Of a DNA stretch of 64,000 nucleotides, positions 26,381 to 33,803 are shown in pieces. This stretch comes from Acidobacteriaceae bacterium (GTDB lineage: Bacteria; Acidobacteriota; Terriglobia; Terriglobales; Acidobacteriaceae), in the NCBI GenBank assembly GCA_003134855.1, contig PLCS01000007.1, positions 133,011 through 197,010 of the forward strand, given 5' to 3'. A model generated the notes under the pieces. It searched no databases and was not told the origin of the DNA. It saw only the letters and a program-made list of their open reading frames with translations. A program made the position numbers and the translations under genes. How positions within the stretch are numbered: the stretch's first letter is position 1; each line of letters opens with the position of its first letter.

Positions 26381-26410
26381 GTCATGGCACGACTTCATTC
26401 GTGCCATGAC
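26381..26410. repeat. Perfect palindrome GTCATGGCACGA...TCGTGCCATGAC
   Basis: A 12-bp perfect stem (26381-26392 with 26399-26410) has the loop CTTCAT. It is a variant of the GGCACGACT-type REP units at 8081 and 13761. It lies just before the transposon. Confidence 0.75.
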
Positions 26411-26486
26411 AAAGCCGATAGATGCAACCAGACGTAGCCACTGTCCTAACCCAATCCTGACTTCGGAGCGCCGCGCACCACTCGTT

Positions 26487-26494
26487 ATCTTTGC
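26487..26494. repeat. Target site duplication, left copy
   Basis: ATCTTTGC occurs here, immediately outside the left inverted repeat, and again at 30104-30111 immediately outside the right one. The length of 8 bp fits IS1-family insertion. Confidence 0.88.
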
Positions 26495-26522
26495 GGTAGT
26501 GGGTCAGTTTGGTTTTCCACAG
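26495..26522. repeat. Left terminal inverted repeat of the transposon
   Basis: Identical over 28 bases to the reverse complement of 30076-30103. It begins GGTAGTGGG; identity stops at the inner border (GGCAAATT here against TCTCGCTT on the other side). Confidence 0.9.
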
Positions 26523-26529
26523 GGCAAAT

Positions 26530-26997
26530 TTACTTCGTCCATCGCAGCGACTCTCCGAGTGGCGTCAAAGAGATTGCGGTGCATCGGATCGCCCGGTACT
26601 TTGGGATGCCGTAATTTCGGTGGCCTCTATCGCAGGAGACTCCGTTCAGACCGATCACTTCCACGAGATCGGCGGCATCGTTGACGTGTGCGCTGAGGGG
26701 CATCATTGCGAGGAAGTGAAGCATACTCGGACATTCCTCGTTGCCGCATGGAACAACGATTTGATGCACGGCCAGAGGTTGGGAGTCTCCCAATTGGTCC
26801 GTGTTTTCAACGTAATCCCAACGGCAATCCTCGACCCAGTATCGGTTTATTTGCCAGCATGACGGGCACAGTAGTTTCGCAGAAAGAGAACCCCAGGGCC
26901 ACGCCACGGAATGTGGAGATGCGTCCCCTTGGAATGGAAGGGGAAGACGAATGTAGTTTGGACAGTTTTTACAAAGGAGGAAAGGTATGAAGATCAT
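26530..26997 (-). CDS. Zinc-ribbon-like hypothetical protein (transposon passenger)
   Basis: The 155-residue protein has paired Cys/His sites: C9-x2-C12 (CKNC), C44-x2-C47 (CPSC), C84-x4-C89 (CGNEEC) and C122-x3-H126 (CDRGH). That is enough for two zinc sites. The opening LLCKNCPNYIRLPLP resembles small acidobacterial proteins of unknown role that begin with a CxxC-IxLP motif. The start at 26997 puts its first codons opposite the ribosome site and start of the Ntn-hydrolase gene, an 11-base head-to-head overlap. A longer in-frame reading starts at 27075. The Cys spacing makes a coding role more likely than chance, but homology was not tested. Confidence 0.62.
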   Translation of the reverse strand: MIFIPFLLCKNCPNYIRLPLPFQGDASPHSVAWPWGSLSAKLLCPSCWQINRYWVEDCRWDYVENTDQLGDSQPLAVHQIVVPCGNEECPSMLHFLAMMPLSAHVNDAADLVEVIGLNGVSCDRGHRNYGIPKYRAIRCTAISLTPLGESLRWTK

Positions 26998-27943
26998 GCA
27001 GCCCCCCAGATCAGTACAGTATAGAGAGAACAGACCGCCAACGTATATGATTTCGCGTAGGCCGTTTTCGCCCACCGATCCGAGGGTATACCGGCCCCGG
27101 AGGAAGCCTGTGACGATTGCAACAGGATTCGTCTATGACGATGGCCTTGTCTTCTGCGTGGATACAAAGGTAACCACGAACATCAAAACAAACGAATCCA
27201 AGCTCCTTTGGTATGCAACGGAGGACCGGCAGTTCTGCATGGCCTTCGCCATTGCAGCCGAAGACCTCATTTTTGCGAAGGCGGCAGCGGACTCCTGCTG
27301 GGAATTCGTGACAAAGCTGGATTTGCCATCTGCGACGATGGCAATGGTCCATAAGGCCGCTGAATTCGCCTTGGGAGAGTTCTATCGGGAGCACATCTTC
27401 ACGCACCCTGACAGAACGCCAGGGGCATTTTTCTACGAGCACTTGGTCGGGATCTGGCTGAGAAGCGAGACGCGGCTCTATATGTCCCACGAGACCATTC
27501 TTGAGCCGGTGACAGAATATGAGTGCATTGGGTGCGGAGCGTATTTGGCAAAATATCTGATTCGCCAGTACAGAGAAGCCAATCCCGGCCCGGTGACGCT
27601 TGAAGACGCGGCTTTGATGGCGACGGTAGCCGTCGAAAACGCTATTGAGTACGACGAACACTGCGGCGGGGAACCCGAAACACTGATCTTCCGAAACAGC
27701 GGCGACATGAGCAACGCATACAGTACGGCGGCGTATCCAAGTCCGACGTTTGTCAAAGGTATGCAGCTTGAAATGTGGCGGTTCCTGCATGAAGTGATGC
27801 AGAACAAAGGCGATCAGGATGTCGAGAGTGTCCCATATCTCGAATCATATTTCGACAGGGTAAGGAAGCTGAACGCTTCTCACGCTTGGGTGGCTGAGCC
27901 TATGCGGGGAATGAGGAAGAAGATTTGGTCCCCTGAGCCTTAG
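26987..27943 (+). CDS. Proteasome-beta-like Ntn hydrolase (transposon passenger)
   Basis: The 318-residue protein matches the layout of 20S proteasome beta/HslV-type subunits. With T43 taken as Thr1 (VTIATGFVYDDGLVFCVD), D59 falls exactly at the Asp17 position, and K72 (ESKLLWY) is near Lys33. RQFCMAFAIAAEDLIFAKAAAD aligns with the Gly47-helix region. Later, VTLEDAALMATVAVENAIEYDEHCGG matches the C-terminal helix and the D166-S169-G170 site, with Cys for Ser. The usual Gly before Thr1 is missing (PV-T), so self-processing is uncertain. AAAGGAGG lies seven bases before the ATG. The stop overlaps the transposase stop by four bases. The substrate is unknown. Confidence 0.75.
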   Translation: MKIMQPPRSVQYRENRPPTYMISRRPFSPTDPRVYRPRRKPVTIATGFVYDDGLVFCVDTKVTTNIKTNESKLLWYATEDRQFCMAFAIAAEDLIFAKAAADSCWEFVTKLDLPSATMAMVHKAAEFALGEFYREHIFTHPDRTPGAFFYEHLVGIWLRSETRLYMSHETILEPVTEYECIGCGAYLAKYLIRQYREANPGPVTLEDAALMATVAVENAIEYDEHCGGEPETLIFRNSGDMSNAYSTAAYPSPTFVKGMQLEMWRFLHEVMQNKGDQDVESVPYLESYFDRVRKLNASHAWVAEPMRGMRKKIWSPEP

Positions 27944-28830
27944 GCAGCCTCTCCGAGTGCCCGCCGGAATAGTTCTCGGTCCTTTGTAGTCGGTTGAGCC
28001 ACAGGCTTAGGCAGAAGTGCAACCAAGTCTTCGACGGTCCAGACGTGATCGGCAAGACCGGCCTCCATGGCTGGCGTAACCCGCAGGGTTTGATGAACCC
28101 GGCAGAAGTTGTAATACATATAGTGGAGAGCTACGGCGTGAGCATGGTTCTCCACTTTTTTGCTGAATCCGTTCGTCAATCGTGTAAACCGCCTCATGCT
28201 CATCCTCATGGTGAGATTCTGACGCTCGACGTAGGATGTGCTGACGTGCGCCGGGTCCGGGTCGCCAATGACGGTTTTCATATCGGAGCCGATGCACTTG
28301 GCAGGAGAATAGCGGCGCTGTTCGTCGTCTGAGGGAGCGCCGTAGATTTTGTGGAGCATGGCATAGTCAATGCCGGAGCCGAAGGCGTCTTCGACCGCTT
28401 CCAAGTAAGCTCGGTAGGCGTCGGTCGTCAGTTGGACACGGTTGCGGATACGGCCCGCGCAATCCTCCATGAAGTCTCGCGCCCATCCTCCGCCACGGCC
28501 ACCGACGAGGTAGCCGATCACTAGCTTAGTGTCCGCATCGAGTCCTACCCAGGTCCAAACGTCTCCCCACCCCTCCGCCTTCTGCTCAGGAGTGGCGTTC
28601 TTCTTCTTGCAGCCGACAAAGCACCAGATTTCATCGGCTTGCATCCGGCGGACCTTGAGGTTGTGAACGTGTAAATCATGGAAGGTGGCGCAGGCTGTTC
28701 CCAAGTCCTCCAGCAGTTTTACGACCGTATTCTTTGCTGCTCCGGTCATTCTGCAAGTAGCGCGGATCGAGCAGCCTTCAATGAGGCAGCGGACGATCTG
28801 AGCGCGGGTTTGTGAGTCCAAGCAATTCAT
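27940..28830 (-). CDS. IS1-family DDE transposase
   Basis: This is a single-frame transposase of 296 residues. An N-terminal HTH region (residues 8-45, with CSIRATCRMTGAAKNTVVKLL) precedes the DDE core: D66 in RMQADEIWCFVG, D137 in LTTDAYRAYL and E202 in SYVERQNLTMRMSMRRFTRLTNGFSKK. Classical IS1 makes its transposase by frameshifting; this longer single-frame form is common outside enterobacteria. It presumably acts on the 28-bp ends at 26495 and 30103, because no inverted repeats frame the gene itself. The 8-bp duplication agrees with IS1 chemistry. Confidence 0.88.
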   Translation of the reverse strand: MNCLDSQTRAQIVRCLIEGCSIRATCRMTGAAKNTVVKLLEDLGTACATFHDLHVHNLKVRRMQADEIWCFVGCKKKNATPEQKAEGWGDVWTWVGLDADTKLVIGYLVGGRGGGWARDFMEDCAGRIRNRVQLTTDAYRAYLEAVEDAFGSGIDYAMLHKIYGAPSDDEQRRYSPAKCIGSDMKTVIGDPDPAHVSTSYVERQNLTMRMSMRRFTRLTNGFSKKVENHAHAVALHYMYYNFCRVHQTLRVTPAMEAGLADHVWTVEDLVALLPKPVAQPTTKDRELFRRALGEAA

Positions 28831-28959
28831 ACTGACAATTATGCCATAGCCGCTTTAGCATAGCAAGAGGGCTGTGGCGAAGAATTTTCGAGAAGCCTCA
28901 TTTTCCGGTAGAAAGTTTTGCAGACTCATGCTCCGATAGAACAGGAGCAGTGAATAGCT

Positions 28960-29463
28960 ATGAGTTGGGCACAGGATAGGTCGGCGCAAGTCCGCACAGC
29001 TGGAGAGAGAGCAGGAGTGGCGTTTCAAAATGCCAAAACTGTCCACGATGTTGTCAAAAATAACGCGGATGCTCTTTGGGAAATGGTTGTGTCGGAAGTG
29101 GAGAGAATTGCCCCTGAATTCCGGGAAGGCTTACCAGCGGCGCAGACCAGCGATCTCCGCGTAGAGCGCCTGAATTTAAATAATCTGACGATTATCACGA
29201 GGGTTTATCCCATGCTGCGCCTTGAGATTATTTACCATCCCGGCATTGGGATTGATGGGGAAATCCGTAAAATCTATTCTGGCTTAGAGACCCCGCAACT
29301 TGCCAAACTAGGCATGATTCGATTTGCCGTTGACCCTCAGTTGCGTCCCTGGTTCTTTGACGGCGAACATTATTTACACCCGGCGCAGGTTGCCGAGGAA
29401 TTGATGGAAGAGGTTGCGAAATTCTTTGAGGACGCGGCTTTGCGCCCAAGATTGGTTGGTTAG
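28960..29463 (+). CDS. Hypothetical protein (transposon passenger)
   Basis: The 167-residue soluble protein is of no recognised family. It has an N-terminal helix, then strand-rich segments (LRVERLNLNNLTIITRVYPMLRLEIIYHP) and a late FAVDPQLRPWFFDGEHYLHPAQVAEELMEEVAKFF that looks like the close of a compact alpha/beta domain. AGGAG lies about 13 bases before the ATG. It is divergent from the transposase and convergent with the small membrane gene. It could be immunity- or effector-like, but nothing in the sequence proves it. Confidence 0.65.
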   Translation: MSWAQDRSAQVRTAGERAGVAFQNAKTVHDVVKNNADALWEMVVSEVERIAPEFREGLPAAQTSDLRVERLNLNNLTIITRVYPMLRLEIIYHPGIGIDGEIRKIYSGLETPQLAKLGMIRFAVDPQLRPWFFDGEHYLHPAQVAEELMEEVAKFFEDAALRPRLVG

Positions 29464-29475
29464 ACCCAAGCGCAC

Positions 29476-29739
29476 TTAATACATTTCGCATCCAATCTTC
29501 GTCGTGATTCTCACAAATATCATGGTAAGAACGTAGCCGAGAATGAACCACCAAATAAGGTGCCAAGCGCCGAGCTCGAAGTTGATAACGAGGCCAACAC
29601 CGAGCAATTGCCATAAATACGGCGAGGCACTCGCTAGCCTACTGAGTCGGTTGTACCTGGTATAGCGGCTCCAATAGATCGCAGCCGAAGCGCAATAAAC
29701 CACATTCAGAGCAATGAAAGCCCAGCGCATCCAGAGCAT
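29476..29739 (-). CDS. Small membrane protein, unknown (transposon passenger)
   Basis: The 87-residue protein has probably three hydrophobic segments (WAFIALNVVYCASAAIYW, YLWQLLGVGLVINFELG, LIWWFILGYVLTMIFV) with Arg/Lys-rich loops. There is no family match that I recognise. It lies 12 bp from the end of the convergent 167-residue gene and 25 bp from the next minus-strand gene, so it may be co-transcribed with that gene. Confidence 0.55.
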   Translation of the reverse strand: MLWMRWAFIALNVVYCASAAIYWSRYTRYNRLSRLASASPYLWQLLGVGLVINFELGAWHLIWWFILGYVLTMIFVRITTKIGCEMY

Positions 29740-29764
29740 TTTGAGCGTCTTCCTTTACTGATGG

Positions 29765-30037
29765 TCAGTCTGCTTTCTTCTCGGTCTTTCCCCATCGTAC
29801 CCCGGCAGCTTTCGCCGCCGCCGCTTTCCTTGCTTCCGGCGTCATGGTCAACAGCCGCCGCTTGCCGCCGATCTGGCCGCCCTTGCGTCCCATAGCGGCC
29901 ATGTAGGCAGAGAGGCTGGGGGCTGAAGGAAGGGGAGTGGAGGAACCGGAAAGAGGCTCATCGGAGGTCGAGGAGTCCACGAGCCACTTTGCAAGCTGGT
30001 TTGGGTCACGCGGTCTCTTGCCTTTTCCGACTGTCAT
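29765..30037 (-). CDS. Small basic protein with GRKGGxxGG motif (transposon passenger)
   Basis: The 90-residue protein has a disordered Ser/Pro-rich N-terminus and a C-terminal motif MGRKGGQIGGKRRLLTMTPEARKAAAAKAAGVRW (residues about 49-82). This motif resembles small basic KGG-type proteins seen repeatedly in soil bacteria, whose role is unknown; nucleic-acid binding is plausible. It is the gene nearest the right inverted repeat, 38 bp away, and could be transcribed from a promoter inside it. Confidence 0.65.
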   Translation of the reverse strand: MTVGKGKRPRDPNQLAKWLVDSSTSDEPLSGSSTPLPSAPSLSAYMAAMGRKGGQIGGKRRLLTMTPEARKAAAAKAAGVRWGKTEKKAD

Positions 30038-30075
30038 GGAATAATGGTCTCACAGGCGGCAATGCTAAAGCGAGA

Positions 30076-30103
30076 CTGTGGAAAACCAAACTGACCCACT
30101 ACC
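30076..30103. repeat. Right terminal inverted repeat of the transposon
   Basis: Perfect 28-base inverse copy of the left end. An ATGCTAAAGCG motif just inside (30062-30072) recurs in inverse form at 28852-28862, upstream of the transposase gene, and may be a transposase binding or control site. Confidence 0.9.
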
Positions 30104-30111
30104 ATCTTTGC
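30104..30111. repeat. Target site duplication, right copy
   Basis: ATCTTTGC, identical to 26487-26494. Joining the two flanks at one copy rebuilds a continuous upstream region for the gene starting at 30158. Confidence 0.88.
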
Positions 30112-30157
30112 CGGTAATATGCCCCTTCTCAGCCAACTTTAGTAAACTCACCCCAGA

Positions 30158-32479
30158 ATGTTTCTCTTCTCTCGCACGCTTCGCCGCTCCCGTTTTGCTT
30201 TCCGTCTCGCTGCGCTGGCCGCGGCCGGGATGGCCGCTGCCTCTCTCACCGCCTCCGCCCAGGGCACGCACCTGTGGAACCAGTCGCGGTTGGAGGAGTT
30301 TGAAAAAGGCACGCCGCAAGGGGTCGCGATCACCAGCGACGGCAATCTGGTCGAGGGGCCGGGCCTGAGTGAGTTGGCCACCACGCCCTCCACCTACGTT
30401 TGGTCAGTTGCGGTGGACAAAGCCGGCGTGGCCTACGTGGGAACCGCCTCGCCGGCCACCGTGTTGCGCGTCGCGTCGGACGGCAAGCCGTTTACGCTCT
30501 TCGAGAGCAAAGACCTGGCCGTGCAGGTTGTGCGCCTCGGCCCGGATGGCGCGCTCTACGCGGCTACGCTGCCCAGCGGCAAGGTCTACAAGCTCAAGCC
30601 CGACGCCACCGCCAAACAAGACGACAGCAGCGCGACGGTCGTCTTCGATGCGGCCAAGCTCGACGATGCGACGGCTAACGACGGCAGGACGGCTGCGGAG
30701 AAAAGCGAAGACAAAGGCGCGGATAAATCCGAAGCCAAGACGCACTACATCTGGGAGATGAGCCTCGACGCGGCGGGCCGCCTGTACATCGCCACCGGCG
30801 GGCCGGGAGCCGTCTATCGCGTGGATGTAACCAAGCCCGGAGCGAAGCCGGAGCTCTTCTTCAAAAGCGACGAGGAGCACATCCGCTCGCTCGCATGGGA
30901 TGCGAAGGGCAATCTGATTGCCGGCTCCGACGGAAGCGGCCTGGTCTATCGCATCAGTCTCGACGGTAAGGGGCCTGACGGCAAAGGCTACGTGCTCTTC
31001 GAAGCGCCGCGCCGCGAGATTACCGCGGTGGCCGTGGCCGCCAACGGAACCATCTACGCGGCCAGCGTGGGCGATAAGAGCCGCAACCCGCTGCCGCCTC
31101 TGCCCGTGCAGGGAACCGCGTCGATGACCATGACCATCGTTCAGCCGGGCTCGATGCAAGCAGCCAACACCAGCGCCGCGGTGCCCGAAGGCAGTGAGAT
31201 TTACGCGCTGGCGGAGGGGCAGGCGCCGCGCAAGCTGTGGTCCGGCAAGGAAGAGATCGTCTACGCTCTGACTGCGCGTCCTGACGGCCTGATCGCGCTC
31301 ACCGGCAATCGCGGCCGCGTCTTCCGCATCCAGGACGACGGCAGCTATGCCGACATCGCTCACCTGGAGGCGCAGCAGGGGCTGAGTCTGGCTGTGGCGC
31401 AAGAAGCGAGCGGTATCCTCATCGGCACGGGCAATACCGGCAAGCTGGTTGTCCTTGGGCGCTCCGACAAGCACGAGCACGCCAGCGATGTGCTCGATAC
31501 GGGCGCGATGGCTCGCTTTGGCCGCGTCGAGGTCGAGCCGAGCTCGGCGAATTTTGATTTGCTCACCCGCTCCGGCAACGTCGAGCAGCCTATTAGGGGC
31601 TGGTCGGAGTGGCAGCCGCTCAAGGACGGCGCGGTGGCCTCGCCCGCCGGACGCTACCTGCAATGGAAGGCCGTGCTCGGCGCGCATGGAAGGCTGGGCA
31701 GCGTGGGCGTCAACTACCTGCCTGTGAATGCCGCTCCGGTGGTGGACGATTTGGTCGTCGTTCCCGGCGCGCGCTATAGTTCGCAGAACAATGCCGCGCA
31801 GCCGCCGACGGTCAACATCGCCTTTCCTTCCGCGGGCCAGAACGCCGGAATAAGTTTCGATACCGGAGCCGCCTCGCCCTTGCAGGCCGCCAAGGATCGA
31901 ACCGCGATCACCGTTCGCTGGGCGGCGCACGACGACAACGGCGACGAGCTGATTTACTCCCTCTACCTGCGCGGCGACGGCGAAACCGTCTGGCGACTGC
32001 TCAAGGCTGACCTTACTGACAAGGCTTACACATTAGACGCCGCGCTGATTCCCGATGGCGGCTATCAGATCAAGGTCGTCGCCAGCGACGCGCCCTCGCA
32101 CACGCCCGGCGACGCGCTGAACGGCGAAAAAGTCAGCGAGCGCTTCGAGGTGGACACTACACCGCCGGTAGTCTCCGCGCTTCATGCGGCTGTGGCCGAC
32201 TGCAAGCCTTCGCCCTGCGCGAAGCAGATTCATGTGACCTTCGACGCGGAAGATGCGGCGTCGCCCATTGCTCATGCCGAGTATTCGCTCGACGCCGGCC
32301 CCTGGCAGTACATTGAGCCGGTGGGCGGGCTCTCCGACGCGCGACGTGAGCACTATGACGTTCTGATTCCCGCGCCCGCGGAGGCCAAGGCCAGCGAGCA
32401 CCTGATCGCCGTGCGCGTCTACGACCGGTACGACAACGTGGGCGTGGCTAAGACGGTGATCGCCGCCCCAGAGAAGTAG
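30158..32479 (+). CDS. Secreted beta-propeller protein with C-terminal Ig/FN3-like region
   Basis: The 773-residue exported protein (signal about 1-35, ending SLTASAQG) is mainly repeated beta-propeller-like blades: YVWSVAVDKAGVAYVGTASPATVLRV, QVVRLGPDGALYAATLPSGKVYKL, IWEMSLDAAGRLYIATGGPGAVYRV, IRSLAWDAKGNLIAGSDGSGLVYRI and ITAVAVAANGTIYAASVG. From about residue 520 there are Ig-like beta segments (VRWAAHDDNGDELIYSLYLRGDGETVW). No catalytic motif was seen. The LolC/E-type permease starts 21 bp downstream, so they likely form an operon. A transposon sits 54 bp upstream and has probably displaced or replaced its promoter. Confidence 0.83.
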   Translation: MFLFSRTLRRSRFAFRLAALAAAGMAAASLTASAQGTHLWNQSRLEEFEKGTPQGVAITSDGNLVEGPGLSELATTPSTYVWSVAVDKAGVAYVGTASPATVLRVASDGKPFTLFESKDLAVQVVRLGPDGALYAATLPSGKVYKLKPDATAKQDDSSATVVFDAAKLDDATANDGRTAAEKSEDKGADKSEAKTHYIWEMSLDAAGRLYIATGGPGAVYRVDVTKPGAKPELFFKSDEEHIRSLAWDAKGNLIAGSDGSGLVYRISLDGKGPDGKGYVLFEAPRREITAVAVAANGTIYAASVGDKSRNPLPPLPVQGTASMTMTIVQPGSMQAANTSAAVPEGSEIYALAEGQAPRKLWSGKEEIVYALTARPDGLIALTGNRGRVFRIQDDGSYADIAHLEAQQGLSLAVAQEASGILIGTGNTGKLVVLGRSDKHEHASDVLDTGAMARFGRVEVEPSSANFDLLTRSGNVEQPIRGWSEWQPLKDGAVASPAGRYLQWKAVLGAHGRLGSVGVNYLPVNAAPVVDDLVVVPGARYSSQNNAAQPPTVNIAFPSAGQNAGISFDTGAASPLQAAKDRTAITVRWAAHDDNGDELIYSLYLRGDGETVWRLLKADLTDKAYTLDAALIPDGGYQIKVVASDAPSHTPGDALNGEKVSERFEVDTTPPVVSALHAAVADCKPSPCAKQIHVTFDAEDAASPIAHAEYSLDAGPWQYIEPVGGLSDARREHYDVLIPAPAEAKASEHLIAVRVYDRYDNVGVAKTVIAAPEK

Positions 32480-32500
32480 ACTCGAAGCAGGGAAGACTCC

Positions 32501-33769
32501 ATGCGATTCGAGCTTTATGTTGCAGCGCGGTACCTGAGGGCCAAGCGTCGGCAAGCCGTGGTGGGCGTGGTCACCGCCATCTCCATCGCGGGCGTTGCAG
32601 CGGGCGTGGCTGCGCTCGTCATCGCGCTGGCCATCACCAATGGCATGAGAAGCGACCTGCAGGGCCGCCTGCTGGGCGCATCGGCACACGTAGATCTGAT
32701 GCGCGTGCAGTCGGACGGCATTCGCAACTGGCAGCCGCTCGTCGAACGCCTACGCCGCGTTCCCCACGTCACTGCCGCAGCGCCGGGAATCTATGGACAG
32801 GTGCTAGTCTCTCGCGGCCCACGCGCCGGCTTCGCGCTGATCAAAGGCATCGTTCCCGCCGAGGAGCGCACAGTTAGCAGTTTGCTCGACACCATCACTA
32901 CCGGCTCGGCACATGACCTCGAACCGGAGGCGACCACAGAGCGGCCGCTTCCCGGCCAGAGCCAGATCAACGTGCCTTACCCGCCGCTTGTGCTGGGCAA
33001 AGACATCGCAGAAACCATTGGCGCACAGGTCGGCGACTCGGTGCTCGTCACCAGCCCGCAGGGCGAGCTGACGCCGCTCGGTCTCGCGCCCAAGTACCAG
33101 CGCTTCCGCTTGGTTGCCATCTTCCATTCAGGTTTTTATCAATACGACGCGGCGATGGCCTTCATGCGCCTCAGCGACGCGCAGCGCCTCTTCAGCGAAC
33201 CTGATCTGCTCTCCGTGATCAGCTTCAAGGTGGACGACCTGTACCGTGCTCCTGAGATCGGCAAGGCCATCGAGCAGGCCGCGGGCAAGGGCTTTATGAC
33301 CACCAACTGGATGGAGACGAACCGCGAGCTCTTCCGTGCTCTCAAGCTGGAACAGGTGGTCACTTTCATCGTTATCGCGCTGATCGTGATCGTCGCCGCG
33401 CTCAACATTCTCATCGCGCTCACCATGATGGTGATGGAGAAGACGCGGGACATCGCCGTGATGATGAGCTTCGGCGTCGAGCCCGCGCAGGTGCGGCGCA
33501 TCTTCCTGCTGCAAGGCCTGCTCATCAGCCTCATCGGCACGGTGCTTGGCCTCGCGCTCGGCTACCTCGCCGCCTGGGCCGGCGGACATTATCACTTCAT
33601 CCACTTATCCGCCGAAGTTTATTCCATCGACACGCTGCCCTTCGCGCCGCGTCCGCTCGACGGCTTGATTGTCTCCGCAGTCTCCATCGGAATTTCGCTG
33701 CTGGCTACGCTCTACCCGTCGTCGGCCGCCGCAAGGATTCTGCCGGCTGAGGCGTTGCGGTACGAGTGA
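32501..33769 (+). CDS. Lipoprotein-releasing ABC transporter permease, LolC/LolE type
   Basis: The 422-residue inner-membrane protein has the MacB/LolC layout. Helix 1 is near residues 20-48 (VVGVVTAISIAGVAAGVAALVIALAITNGM), then comes a large periplasmic domain (about 50-270). The FtsX-like three-helix C-terminus follows (VVTFIVIALIVIVAALNILIALTMMVMEKTRDIAVMMSFG, about 285-325). It extracts lipoproteins from the inner membrane together with a LolD ATPase, which is not adjacent. AGGGAAG precedes the ATG. Coupling to the beta-propeller gene is unusual. Confidence 0.9.
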   Translation: MRFELYVAARYLRAKRRQAVVGVVTAISIAGVAAGVAALVIALAITNGMRSDLQGRLLGASAHVDLMRVQSDGIRNWQPLVERLRRVPHVTAAAPGIYGQVLVSRGPRAGFALIKGIVPAEERTVSSLLDTITTGSAHDLEPEATTERPLPGQSQINVPYPPLVLGKDIAETIGAQVGDSVLVTSPQGELTPLGLAPKYQRFRLVAIFHSGFYQYDAAMAFMRLSDAQRLFSEPDLLSVISFKVDDLYRAPEIGKAIEQAAGKGFMTTNWMETNRELFRALKLEQVVTFIVIALIVIVAALNILIALTMMVMEKTRDIAVMMSFGVEPAQVRRIFLLQGLLISLIGTVLGLALGYLAAWAGGHYHFIHLSAEVYSIDTLPFAPRPLDGLIVSAVSIGISLLATLYPSSAAARILPAEALRYE

Positions 33770-33803
33770 CGGAACGAGGCACCCGCTAACGATCGGTCGT
33801 ATT

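Larger units (their letters stand above)
26495..30103. mobile_element. IS1-type transposon with passenger genes, 3609 bp
   Basis: The element is bounded by 28-bp perfect inverted repeats (26495-26522 and 30076-30103) starting GGTAGTGGGTCAG, and by the 8-bp duplication ATCTTTGC. Its base composition is visibly lower in GC than the flanking host genes. It holds six genes: a zinc-ribbon-like protein, a proteasome-beta-like Ntn hydrolase, an IS1-type DDE transposase, two unknown proteins and a small basic protein. Intact ends and a perfect duplication suggest a recent insertion. The 28-bp ends lie outside all genes, so the passengers move with the transposase. Confidence 0.85.

Noticed and set aside
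26509-26862. Plus-strand open frame at the left end of the transposon
   Set aside because: It overlaps the inverted repeat and the zinc-ribbon-like gene, has no ribosome site and no motif; the minus-strand frame has the Cys/His pairs.
27011-27790. Minus-strand open frame opposite the Ntn-hydrolase gene
   Set aside because: No family features; the plus-strand frame has a strong ribosome site and a consistent fold pattern.
27940-28830. A simple IS1 element confined to the transposase gene
   Set aside because: No inverted repeats frame the gene closely; the only perfect ends with target duplication are at 26495 and 30103.
30404-31930. 508-codon minus-strand open frame opposite the beta-propeller gene
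   Set aside because: Antisense frame in GC-rich codons with Arg/Ala/Gly-rich, patternless product; the plus strand has signal peptide and blade repeats.
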